Below, one piece after another: positions 11,329-26,078 of a stretch of 64,000 nt of DNA; the stretch's first letter is position 1, and each line of letters begins with the position of its first letter. The translations under genes were made by a program, and so were the position numbers. This stretch comes from Aquilaria yunnanensis (taxonomy: Eukaryota > Streptophyta > Magnoliopsida > Malvales > Thymelaeaceae): assembly GCA_039654915.1 (NCBI GenBank), contig CM077599.1:17858501-17922500 (forward strand), in the 5' to 3' direction. The notes beneath the pieces were generated by a model that made no database searches, was not told the DNA's origin, and saw nothing but the letters and a program-made list of their open reading frames with translations.

Positions 11329-12170
11329 AGCATCTCTAACAGCTTCCCCAAAATTTCTATAAGATGGGAAAGCAAAAAGTAAAATCTCTATAATTTTTTT
11401 GCTCAAACTCTAACAGCTTCCCTATTTTGTAGAATTTTGTATTTATTACATAGCAATTAAATATTATGTATTTAAAACAAATTTAAATTAATGACTAGAT
11501 TAATTATTGTATAATTAAATATTATTAAAAATGTAAAAAAATTACTCCTTCCGTTTTACAAAGGATGACTCTTTTACTTTTTTTACTAAAATTTGACTTA
11601 AATATATTTATATTAATTTATATTATAAAAAATTTTAAAAATTATGTTTATAAAATAGAGTCTTTAGGTTCAATTTTCATAAAAAAATAATAATTCTATA
11701 AAAAATTTTGAAAAAAAATATGAAAAAATTGTTGATAATTAAATATTGTGCAAAATATAAAAATTGACTACCTTTGTTTCACAAAAAATGACTATTTTAA
11801 CTTTTTTAACTAAAATCTGACTTAAAAATATTCATATTAATTTGTACTATAATTTTTTTAAAAAAATAAATTTATAAAATATAGACTTTAAGATATCATT
11901 TTCATATAAAAAAATTATATTTCTATAAAAAATTTTGAAGAAAATAAAATTATGAATTAATTGTTGTGAATAATAAATGAAACAACCTTTACGAGAAAGA
12001 GATAATGCTATTTTTCATTCCCCAAAAATTTTTGGAGTTTCTGCAGAAATAGGGAATGAGATATTCTCTTTCATCTCATTCCCCATTTTAGAGAATAGGA
12101 TGAAGAAACTGTTGGAGTGAAAAATAGCTTCATATTCCCTAAAATGGAGAAAGAAGCTGTTGGAGATGCT
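11329..12170. mobile_element. Non-autonomous TIR element with nested Stowaway-like copies
   Basis: The left end AGCATCTCTAACAGCTTC (11329-11346) and right end (12153-12170) are inverted repeats with one mismatch in 18. Both are flanked by TGAG, a possible short target duplication. Further inward both ends share sequence around GGGAA...GAAAT. The element has no coding capacity. Inside are two related blocks beginning CTCCTTCCGTTTTACAAAGG (about 11547) and CTACCTTTGTTTCAC (about 11768), which resemble Stowaway-like termini. I cannot assign the superfamily of the outer element. Confidence 0.65.
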
Positions 12171-12958
12171 TGAGACTAGAGACTCGCAAAAAACGCGAGT
12201 CTTGGAAGCGAAGCAGATCCTGAAGGTGCTCTGTCTGTCTGTGTCCGACTCCAAATTCAGGGGGGAAAGAGAGAAGGCTGAAGGCTCTGTGCTCTCTCTC
12301 CGTGGAACCAAGGAATAATGGAAAAAGCATAAGGCAGCTGAGAAGTCACTCTTGCCTGGCTGACCAACCAGCCACGTGCAACTGCAGCTTCATCTTCTTT
12401 CCTTAGTCCTCTCCCTGTCCTGCTTCCTCCGCTCACTTCATCCTTCCCCCCTTTTTTTCCATGCCGGTGAGTTTTTTCTTTTTCTTTTCATGTCCTTTTT
12501 TTTTTTCATCTCGTTAATCTCTCTCTTTTTCTCTTCTTTTTCTCGTTCAGTAGGATTTAATCGTGCCTTCACTGACTCCCTGTCTCTGCCTTCTTTATTT
12601 TACCTCGCTTCAATAGGTCAAACAGTCTGATTCTGGCCTACACTTGCTGTCCTTCCTTCGTATTCTTATTTTCAATTTCAATTTCAGTTTTTTTTAGCCA
12701 AGCTGCTCCCTTCAGGAAGAGACAAAGATGTGTCTCTGTCTTCATGTCCTCGTATGTAACGTTATGTGCTTGTCCGGGCAGGGAATGTAAACTGTAGCTA
12801 CTCGGTGAACTCCATTTATACTCAGTTGCTCTTGTTGTGTGTTTTCCCGTTTATCTGCCGATGATACTACTTAGCAAGTTCAGATTTTTCTCGTATTGAC
12901 TTCAGAACCTGCCAATCCGTTGGATGTAATGTTTGTTGAAGTTGGTTTTAGGATTGAA
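12171..12958 (+). promoter_or_regulatory. Probable promoter and 5' leader of the GLR gene
   Basis: The stretch carries a long pyrimidine-rich section (about 12380-12700), typical of plant leaders. There is a plausible untranslated-exon donor at GCCGGTGAG (about 12463-12471). It holds no convincing coding region, and the exact transcription start cannot be seen. Confidence 0.4.
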
Positions 12959-16334
<3,376 letters not shown>

Positions 16335-18074
16335 CGAGCCACCAAATGACCAATCTATAGTCCACACACATAGCGTCAGTCACATAACATTGTGATATCT
16401 TCAATTGTATGGGCCACATCAGGTTGTAATGTAAGACCTAGCCCAGGAAGCAGAATATTATTTATTATTATTCTTTTTTTTTTTTTAACTCGGAATGACA
16501 TTAGTATATAGAGATAATTTATGTTGTATTTCACCTCATTTTATTTATCTTCTTTGGTACTTAACTAAACATTTAGTTGCTTTAGTTTGAAACTGGTTTA
16601 AATACAATGATCTGATCGTTTTCGGTTTTACAAAATGTATTTAAATGTTTGTATTAAATGTCAAATTAATTTGAACAATATGAATTACATTTAAGGATAT
16701 GGTAAATGAAAAAAAAAATAAAATAAATATTCAAAGTATCCAAAATTGAAAAAGAATCAGTAACATATGGTCCAAAATTGAAAACAAATGACTTTATATG
16801 TGTAGGGTCAATATAGATAATGATAAATTATTTATTACTATTTAACTTATTCCATTTTAAGTATAGGAAATCAAGAACTAATAATCAATCTGATAATGGA
16901 ATAAAAAATTCAGTTTTGATCCAAACCAACCAAATTATTTTATCAAGATATAGTTAATTTTTTTTATTTTTTCGGTGAATTGATGTTCCTCACGACCACT
17001 CCACTTTATAAATTCACAGCACTATTTGGTTACAGAAATGAGAAACTCTTGCACAAAAAAGTTAGGCCACACGGTTGTCGGAGATTAGATCCCGAGATGG
17101 GAAAAGAAATTAGAAATTGCAGCAACTTTTGTCCTTTTCGTCCAAAAAAGCCATTGATTGTGGAAGGCGATTTTCAATTCATGTCATGTGCTACATCTGC
17201 AGGGTATTGATATGAGAAAAAAAGGTAAGAACTTTTTTGAGAGATACACTAAAAAGTAAAACCCCTAAATCTCTGATCAGATATTCATTTATGTTCTAAA
17301 CTTTATTAATTATACGTAGTTTAAGTCCTAATATATTTTCTTTTCTTTTTTGATAGAAAGTCTGATGAGACGCATTAAAATATATAGTGCAAACCCATAC
17401 TAACTCTAAGTATATGTTTGACCAAATATGCATATGGATTTTAATTCTTTTTCATCAAATATCCGGTTGAGTCCTAAAAGGTTAATTATTCCCAAAATGC
17501 ATATTGTGATTAAAAAACTGAAGCAGTCTCATCAAATAATAAAAGAACTATGAAATCGAATCAAGTCAGAAAAAGTATTACGTTTTTCTTTTCGTACATA
17601 TATTAATGGACTGAGGAAAAAGTAGGAACTTTAAGCATCTTAAACCTCTCAGTAACAATTAAAAAATCTTAATCGCTTCATTTAGCCTAGGGAAAATGAT
17701 AGAAAATATGTAAAGGATCGAAGAAGATGGCAGAGGATAGAATACGGAAAAGATTTGATAGACAGAGGACTAAATCGAGAAAAAGATTTAGAGCGACATT
17801 TTTAATAGCGAAAATATAGATTGCTACTTACATACATATAGGAGTCGGTTGTTACCCAACTCTTAACCAAGTAAAATTAAAATTTGTTTACATTTTAGGG
17901 CAAAAAGTTGTAGTCCGGGAAAGGTGTGACCTTTAGGATTCATTTTGTCCCAATCTAAATCATTTTTCTTTTGTCTCCTTCCTTTCTACATGTCATTATT
18001 ATTGTGGTTTTTTCCCCGACAAATTAGCTAAAGGTTGAAGGACCTTTATCTACCCCTTGTAGTTGTAACACAAA
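16335..18074. other. Intergenic between GLR and GH17 genes
   Basis: The first 100-150 bases are likely the GLR 3' untranslated region. The rest is AT-rich. An open stretch at 16980-17210 has no recognisable domain. I see no RNA gene. Confidence 0.5.
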
Positions 18075-18295
18075 AGTTTATATCATTTCAGGTTTTTACT
18101 TAGATTTGATTTAAATTTATTTATATTAATATTTACTAAAAAAATTTAAAAAAAATTCATGTTTAAAAATTATAAATCTTGTAGTTTCTAAGTATAATTT
18201 TTTTAAAAAAAATATTTAGTAAATATTAATGTGAATAAAATTAAGTTAAACTTAATTAAAAAAACTATTCTAAAATAGTGCAATGAAGATACAGG
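18075..18295. mobile_element. Degenerate Stowaway-like MITE (inverted repeat)
   Basis: The left arm around TTTATATTAATATTTACTAA (18119-18138) is mirrored by the right arm around TTAGTAAATATTAATGTGAA. The whole block folds back on itself. It is clearly related to the copy at 30725-30965, sharing the CATTTCAG...TTTGATTTA...TTATATTAATATTT order. Confidence 0.55.
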
Positions 18296-18386
18296 ATATA
18301 GCTAGCTGGTGAACATGGAGAAATTCCACTAAAAAGTTTCTTAGTTTTACACGCATGCGCTTCTATTGTTCAAGCCCTCCAAAGAA

Positions 18387-19942
18387 TTACTGTTGAGGAT
18401 ACCGGCATCTCCCATAACCTGGTCAGAGATGCAAAATAATAGCCAAAAAAAAAAAACAGAGAGAGAGAGAGAGAGAATATTATTCTCAATTTCCAGTAAT
18501 TAAATAAGATAAAAATAAATAAATGATCTTTAATTAGAAAGAAAAACCCGTTAGTTAGTATCTATGATCATATATATGGAATTAAGGTGATGGGTGAACT
18601 TACTAGGGTCAGTGAAGGTAACGAGGCCGGTGCCCTTAAAATCACAGTTCCAGTAATTCCTTCCGTGCATCTGGTAATACGCGTTCATAGCGTAAGAGGC
18701 GCGAGCATGCAGCTTGTTGGGCTCGAAACACGCGCCCTTCTCCTCCGCTACCTCCCTGCAATCCACGCCGCCCGCCCCGCAGCAGAAGTCCAGCACTTGC
18801 TTCAGCACTTTCTCATCCGCATGCGGCTTCGCCACGCACCATACCGACGCCCCCCCGCCTCTCCTTGACATTTCCTCCACCGCATCGCTACAGAACTCGC
18901 ACTTCAAATCCACTTCGTATACCTTCGATCCGTCCCCGTTAAGGATCCCGAAATTCCTCTCGCTTGCGCCCCCCGGCTTCTTGTTCTCGTTGAACAGCGC
19001 GAACACGAAGATTTCCACTCTCTCCGCTGGCTTCATCGGAGTCCCTCTGCTCGACTGAGTTCGCTCGATCAGCCTCGTGTTGTATTTCTTCGCATTTTCT
19101 GGCGTGGCCGCCGTCTCGCCTGGCTCCCCCTTCGACGGCCACCCGGACTCCGACACCATGATCGGCACCGTCTGGTTGCCGTACCCGAGAGCCTCAATGG
19201 CTGATCTAACGGCGTCGACTTGAGCGTCCAACATGTTGGTGTAAGTGTAGCCCTTGGGATCGTGTACGGCGGTGGAGTTTCCCAGCAGTGCGTACTCTAA
19301 ATCGACGGCCTCAGGGTTATCTCTGTAGGCAAAATAGGGGTAAGCATTCACCATGAAGGGCGCCTCCGTGTAGGACAAAAATCCGACGATAGAGCTCATG
19401 GTGGGGACGAGCTTGGAGGAGAAGGTGGAAGAGGAAGGTGGGAAGGAGGAATCGAGAACCGCCATGCTATGCGGCGTGGAGACCTTGATTTTACGGTTCA
19501 GCCCCCGTCTGGCCAAGGCGGCGTATAAGTTTTGCATGGCTTGGACGAGGGCATCCGGGTCCAGATGGTCCGCATTGGAGGTCAAGTACTCGTTGCCGAC
19601 GCAAATGGCGACGATGGAGGTGGCCGGGATGAAGGGGAGGATTCGGGTGGCGAGCCAGTGGTCGGCAGCGAGGACGTCGGAGCTGAGATTGGAGACGTGG
19701 CTGTTTTCGACGGAGACGATGAGGTCGATGGCGGTGTTGGAGAAGGCCTGGAGGATATCGGGGTTGGAGTCGTATATTTTGACCTTGTCGAGGAGGGTGG
19801 ACTGGAGGAGGCGAGCCACTTTGAGGGGCGGAGGGAGGTTGTTGCCGAGAGTGCCATAGTTGATGCCGACGCCGTAAACGAGCGAGAATTGGGAGAGGGA
19901 AATGAGGAAGAAAGAGAGTGGAAGAAGGAGCAGAGTGGCCAT
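18387..19942 (-). CDS. Glucan endo-1,3-beta-glucosidase, GH17 with C-terminal X8/CBM43 domain, 456 aa
   Basis: Coding exons are 18604-19942 and 18387-18418. The enzyme hydrolyses beta-1,3-glucan (callose) in the cell wall or at plasmodesmata. A signal peptide (about residues 1-24) precedes the GH17 barrel, with the predicted acid Glu118 in VGNEYL and nucleophile Glu265 in SESGWPSKG. A linker leads to an X8 domain starting WCVAKPHADE (residue 368) with its spaced cysteines. Read without splicing the frame runs on 20 odd codons after FTDPS into unrelated sequence. Instead CCTA|GTAAGT is a perfect donor, and an acceptor at 18419-18420 opens a 32-nt exon giving TDPSYGRCRYPQQ and a stop, the normal X8 ending with its last cysteine. 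The catalytic domain has no intron. Confidence 0.93.
18458..18476. repeat. GA microsatellite
   Basis: A short run of AG dinucleotides following an A-tract, downstream of the GH17 gene's last exon on the opposite strand, inside its intron. Confidence 0.85.
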
Positions 19943-20559
19943 AGGAGGACTAGACTGACTACGGAGACATACAGAGCGGCCTGGCCAATTATTACATTAC
20001 ACGGGAGTGTTTGATGATGCACGCGCTACAGCTGCAGTTCCCTCTGCTTTTTTACTCAAATGGTTTACAACTCATCATAATTGACTTTAAACAGCAGGGA
20101 AAATTAATGTCACTTGCTAAACTAGAAATGTATATTAAACGACAAATTAAGGCTTTGTTTTACTATACTAAAGGTAACTGAGTAGCTCGTTATGACTTTG
20201 GTAAATATGTACTTATTATCTAGTAATATTTACTACATCTTTTCATCTATAATGTTATATACTCTTTTTGTTTCACATTTTTTGAATCATTTGGTTTGGT
20301 GTGAAGATCAAGAAAGTGAAAAAATTTATATATATATTTTTTACTTTTACCCTTAACTTTTTATTACATAAATTGAGAAAGCTGAAAGAAGTAAATATTG
20401 AAATAATAGTTTGAAGGGTAATATGATAACGTAATTTACTAAATATGGTAATATTACAAAGATTTGAAACTACTAAAATAGAATACACTGCAATAGTTTT
20501 AGGACAGAAAAAGTATATAGTTATCTCTTTATTTTTCCATGCAATATTGAAAATATATG
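19943..20559. promoter_or_regulatory. Upstream region of the GH17 gene
   Basis: AT-rich sequence 5' of the minus-strand glucanase. No clear TATA box or other motif can be assigned with confidence, and no gene is seen. Confidence 0.35.
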
Positions 20560-23500
20560 TCTTTTTAGTAGTTACTACTCAAAATACTTGTTTTCACGGC
20601 AAACTAGCAATGGCAAAATCCTATTGCTAAGTAGAAATGATAAGCCGCTAACAGTCCAAAAAAATAGCAATAATATACCATCAGTAAGAATTACTATAGA
20701 TATGTACAACAGTCAAACTGTTGCTAATCGGCCAAACCTTAGCAACAAGTCAGCCATCGCTAAAGTTCACAGTGATATAGTGATGGACACTTTGTTGTTA
20801 ACTAGCCAAACCCAATGACAGGCTGACCGTTGCTAAGGTTCACATAGATGTAGTGACAATATGTTTGTCGCTAACTTGCCAAACTCTAGCAATAGGTTGG
20901 CCTAAGGGTGTAAAATGAATTAAGTTTTATCGAATTGTCCAAACTCGAGCTCGTTTTTCTTGTTTTTGAATTGAACTTAATGAGCTTCAAACCTAAACTT
21001 GAACAATATTTTAGGTTCAAACCCTTAATGAATTGAGCTCAAATCCAACGATGTTCGACTCAAACTCTTATCAACTCTAATGAGCCTAGTATAATATTAA
21101 TATAATATATTTATTTAATAAAATAAAACATATAATAAACCTAAAATTTTAATTCCTAATTCTATCTAGCTAAAATCCCTAATACTCTTCCCTCACCCTC
21201 GCCTTAACATCGCCTTCACATATCAAACACTAAGAGTCTAAGACTCAACCTTTGCGGTTTCGCCATTTGTCACAACACGTCGTTATGCTGCACACCTGGC
21301 CATCTCTTGCCTCATAAACTTCTTGTCGTGCGTCTATTGTCATCTCGCCTTCTTTTTATTGCATCATTTGTCATCGCACTATCTCCCCCTTACACCAAAT
21401 TGGCTCACCACTGCAAGTCACAGATGGTAAGCTTCAGATTAACCACGCTTTTCTTCCAATTCCGCTTACGGGTGCAACATGAGATAAGGGTGTACGATGG
21501 GTAAGCTCCAGTTTGGCTAGGTTTGAATTCGATAGTTGATTTTACTTGATTTGATGCTTGGTGCGTCTCATGTAAGCTCTGTGTTTGCTGGAATTTCATA
21601 CTTGATTTTTCTTAAATATGCTTGAATTTGATACTTGATATGTTTTTTGCTGGGCTATTGTATTTCTTTGTGGCTATTTCAATTAAGCATGTTTCAGTTG
21701 GGCATGTTGAATATGTATATATAATAGATTATGATTATATGGTTCAGTTGGGATGTTGACACTTGGTTGTTTGTAACTTTATATAACTGTGTTGAACTTG
21801 GTTGAATTTCCTTAACTATGTACTTACTTGGATGTGCCTTCATCATGTCAGTTCTATGTTTTTTTATCTTATGACTTAAATAGATTATTCGAATTGAGCC
21901 TATAATCAAGGTTAGACATGTTTATCAAGCTCGAATGAGCTCTACCATTTGAGCTAATCAATTCAGCGATTTAAACTTTTTGAGCTAATGAGCCAAGCTC
22001 GAGTTTTATTTACAAAGCTCGTCGAGCTCGAGCTCGAGCCCGAGCCTACACTAAACAAGCAAAACTCGAGCTTGCCCTGTTTAAGCTTGGTTCGACTCAT
22101 TTACACTGTTAGGCTGGTCATCGTTAAAGTTCACAGAGATGTAGTGATGGTTTGTCTATTGCTCACTTGCCAAACTCTAACAATATGATGGTCATTGCTA
22201 AAGCTCACAGAGGTAGCAACAAATAGGCCGTTGTTAATTGGCCAAATGCTAGCAACAATATGGTTGTTGCTAAGGCTCACAGTGATGTAGTAATAGATAG
22301 GTTGTTACTAACTGCGAAAGCCTGACGACAAACTGGCTATTGCTAGGTTTCACAGAGATGTAGTGACAGACAAGTCATCACTAATCAGTGAAACTACCTT
22401 TTAAATTGAATAAAAATGTCCCCCAAAAAATGTCCTCGCTATGGTAGTGATGGCTTGGATGTTGCTACTGCATGGTATGGCTTGGCCATGGTTATTGTAG
22501 CAAAGGCTTAGTTGTTGTTAATGATTAGCAACAACTAGGCTGTTACTATTGTAAGGATGAATTGGTTGTCATTACTAAGTAGTGATAGCTAGGCTATCGC
22601 TAATTCCTTTTAAAATCAAAATATTCCCTTTTCCCACCTAGTCGTGCACCCGAAACTCACCTCTCTCCCATTTTGAGAAATTCACCCCAACTCCATCAAC
22701 CTTTAAAATCTTTAAATCTTGTCTAATTTCAACAAGTATTTATTAAAGTTCTCCATTTCTTTTAATTTTATGTAATAGTTGGGGTTTTTGTGGATTAACT
22801 CTTTTTCTTGGTTCAAGCTTAAAAAAAGTTGTTAAGGTTATTCATTTTTCATACAAATTTTCATTTTTTTTTAAATATTTTAGTATAAAAGTTGGGGGGG
22901 AGGAAGTAAAGGATGTCAAATTTTGTTTTTCCTAACATCTATTTTGTTCTCCATAGTTATGTGAAGGAATTGGATGTTTTAATTTGGAATTGACATGTTA
23001 AATTACTTTTACTTTTCATAATAATTTTCAGATTTTTTTTTAGTTTTTTATGGATACTACTGCTTGTTATTAATGAAACTATTTCTAAAGTGAGAAACCT
23101 TAATCAATTAAATATAAATGGTTCCCATTGAGTCCTGGAAAATGGAAAATGGTTAATAATGAATGGACAAAAGGGGTATGTGTGGGAAAAAGATGGTTTT
23201 TGTGGATGAGTAGGAATAACAAGACCAAATTGCAAGCTTATGAAAGACAATTGAGAAGAATCCACCTAGAGCACTGAATACCCAGTTTACGTATATTCCT
23301 CAATCAACTTTGAGACATTATCCTTATGAGATCTCCTTAAATTGCTAATGACATTCTTCTGATCCAATTTATGTGCTATTTATGTACATAGGATTTAGAA
23401 CCATACAAATATTTAATGACTAGATGGTGTAGTAATTAAATATCCTGACCATTGTACATGTCGAATGCAATTGTGAATATAAAAACATTATTGTTGGAAT

Positions 23501-23800
23501 GAGCGTGTTGGACTGTAGCTACTAAATAACATGGTAGTGTATAGAGGTTTAAGAAGGGAAAGGGACAAAAAGAAAATATTAGGGAAAGGCTGCTCATCAC
23601 TAAAAAGATAAAATGTAGCGACAGGCTGATTGTCCCTAAATTTAGCAACATACTAGATTTAGCAACTGGCCATTGCTAACTAACTGGCAACATGCCAATG
23701 GTAAAATTACAGTTGTTGTAATTAGGGACCAGCCGTCACTAATTGAGTTAGCTGCTAGCCATTTAACTTCAGATCTTCTAACCATAGTTAATTGTCACTA
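20560..23800. mobile_element. Decayed CACTA-like element: subterminal repeat arrays and gutted interior
   Basis: Diverged units built from GCTAAAGTTCACAG.GATGTAGTGA and GCCAAAC.CTAGCAA recur about 20590-20900 and 22108-22600. A related array lies at 23590-23760 with words such as TTAGCAAC and CCATTGCTAA. Arrays of this kind flank CACTA (En/Spm) transposons. The interior (about 22600-23570) has no transposase and resembles noncoding leader and intron sequence. Clean CACTA termini are not found, so the class is inferred. A second element is inserted in the left array. Confidence 0.5.
20904..22107. mobile_element. hAT-like non-autonomous element nested in the repeat array
   Basis: The left end AAGGGTGTAAAATGAA and right end (reverse complement AGTGTAAATGAGTCGAAC) are imperfect inverted repeats of the GGGTGTAAATGAG type common in plant hAT elements. 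Inside both ends is CTCGAGCTCG-rich sequence. Flanking octamers GTTGGCCT (20896-20903) and GTTAGGCT (22108-22115) fit a diverged 8-bp target duplication. The insertion splits one unit of the surrounding array. No transposase frame remains. Confidence 0.6.
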
Positions 23801-25736
23801 TATTTATTTATTTTAATATAAGTTATTTTAATTGGATCTTGAAATTCAGTGGCCTAAAACAAATACACTTGTAGCAAAGTTGCAACTAGCTTAAATCTAA
23901 CTTCATCAAGATAAAGAGAGAAAGTTACCTCCTATTCTATAGTCCAATTAGTTCTGTTCACTATCCAGTTGATAATAAACAAACTTAGGATAGCTAAGTC
24001 GATGACCTATACTAGTTACAAACTATTGATAGTCACATAATGTTCCTATATATTTTACCTATTTTTATACTAATTTATCATTAAATTTGTTATATCTTAG
24101 TTGCATTTTGTGTTTAATTCATTTATAGGGTGCATTGTGTTATTTGGGGACTTGAGTGATCAAATTGTGTGGATTTGGGGTCAAATTGTACAAGGGAGTG
24201 AAGTTGGAGGTCATTCGGAATAGAAATGGAAGACTTGAAGCTAAAGACAAGTCAATGCTATAGTGTGAAAATATCATGCAACAGCATCAAGGGGTAAAAG
24301 CAGGTGAAAATGGACAGGAAGTTTTCATGTTGTCGCGTGAGGAAAGCCTTCAGCTTTTTCTTCAGGATTTCAAGGCCATGCTATAACATGGAAATTTTAT
24401 GCAGCTGCATCGCGACATTTTTAGATTTTTCTTTGCTTTTTCAAATGGCTTTTGGTATTCTTAGAGGAACCATTTTGGACACTTGGGCATTCCTACACAT
24501 TTGAATGCTCTCATATTTCACCTAATCACCTTATGATTAGAGAATTTTTTGGAATTGGAAGAGGATAGAGCTAAGGGTTTTAGGATTACTTATCCAAGAA
24601 GGGATTTTTGCGGGAGAGTAGACGCACACACCATTGAAGACATTTTGTTGGAACTTGTTTGAAGGTGTCAAGAAGAAGCTTGGAGGCTGAGAAGACTTAA
24701 GTCTAGGGGTTTCTTTTGGTTCCTTCTTCCCTTTTCTCTCTAGTATTTCTTTATGATTTCCTTAAACTTTAGTATGATGTTGGTTGTTAGTTTGGACATA
24801 GAGTATATTTTTGTATCTCTCTAGGATGAAACCCTTTTTACTTAATATCTAATGTTTATTTGAAGTTTTTCATGAATATTGACTATCTTATGTTACATAT
24901 TCTTATGCCTAATGTTTGCAGGTTCAATGGTCATTTTACACAAATCATAATCTCACTTTATTCTTGAGAGATGAAGAAGAGGGATGGAAAAGAAGAATAA
25001 AGTATGATGGGTTTTATGGATAGAGATAATCTATGAACTCACTAGGTGTTAAGGAAGGGGTTAGTACTTAACCCATCTTAGGTTAATGTATGAACTTGAG
25101 AAATGTCATAATTAATCTAGGGTGAGCAAAACTTGATCTTGAGAAAAAGAGTTTTAGTGTTTGAATCCTCTCACCACATAAGAAGTGAATGCCATTAAAA
25201 CTTCATTAGACTTAGTTATCAAGTAAAACAGTGGAATCTTAGAGAGATAGGCTTCGCATCTAAGTCACCTAATTTGTAGTTAGTTTAGCTAAATCTAGAT
25301 AGTCTTTTCATTTAGTGCACCTTAGTTTTAATTAGTAACCTTGCATTCGTCCAATATAACATTTGAGATTTCATTTGGTAGTTGGTAGCCTTATTTACTC
25401 TAGCTCACTCCTTTTCATACATACATTCATTCAACCATCATTAATCCTTACTCATTTCAATTGCTTTCTTTCTCGTTTTAGTTTAGATGATTTGAGTAGC
25501 TAGAATTTGAATCTTGGTAGAATCTTCCTATCTCTTGGAACGACACATATATTTGCTATTTACACACAATAACGCCGTACACTTGCAAGTAAATATGAGT
25601 TATAAATTTAAAACTCTTGTTTTCACGACAACTATCATGCAATGAGTAGTTTATAAATTCGTTCCATATGTTCCTTTGTTTTCGTATGTAATTTATTATG
25701 ATTATTATTCATTTAAGCTTACCTGTATATTTTAGG
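23801..25736. other. Intergenic, probably retrotransposon-derived noncoding sequence
   Basis: No coding region is seen. The section from about 24080 to 25660, including CTTGGAACGACACATATATT and the CGCCGTACACTTGCAAGT-type tail near 25572-25590, resembles LTR sequence of plant Ty3/gypsy elements. I cannot define both ends. Confidence 0.35.
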
Positions 25737-25800
25737 CACTACTGGAAAGCAAGACATACGACAAGCCTCGTCATACAACCAAAAAGAGGAACTACTGGAA

Positions 25801-25837
25801 AGTATGGAAGGAATTACTGGAACTGTGATTTCAAGGA
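25801..25837 (+). pseudogene. Short X8-domain exon fragment (GH17-like)
   Basis: The frame reads YGRNYWNCDFK, the conserved core of an X8 domain. It shares a 26-base exact match with the GH17 gene about 7 kb away (gene residues GRNYWNCDF, minus strand near 18640-18670). Similarity stops abruptly on both sides. It lies just right of a CACTACTGGAAA word and beside transposon debris, suggesting a captured or relocated gene fragment rather than a gene. Confidence 0.65.
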
Positions 25838-26078
25838 GAAAGCCGATCATTGTCTATCCTTGAAATGCAGGCAAGGTGACCGGTGGGGAATGTATAGAAT
25901 ACGGATCAAGAAAACCATAATTTTATGCCAAGTTTTTATATCCAAAACCTTTGCTCTGAATATTCTCAGCATCCATCTGGAGTATGTTACAATTTTAATT
26001 TACATGGGTTGTATATGATTGTATCATTTCTTGGACGTGTTAGTTGAGGTGCGGAGGCACGAATGGACCTTACGGGAT

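Noticed and set aside
16980..17210. 76-codon open frame downstream of the GLR gene
   Set aside because: No recognisable domain, AT-rich context, no supporting splice or promoter signals.
18551..18603. Read-through C terminus of the GH17 protein
   Set aside because: The tail does not resemble any X8 ending, while splicing at GTAAGT to 18418 restores the conserved ending.
25738..25749. CACTACTGGAAA as a true CACTA transposon terminus
   Set aside because: No matching inverted terminus or 3-bp duplication was found; it may be chance, so only the X8 fragment is reported.
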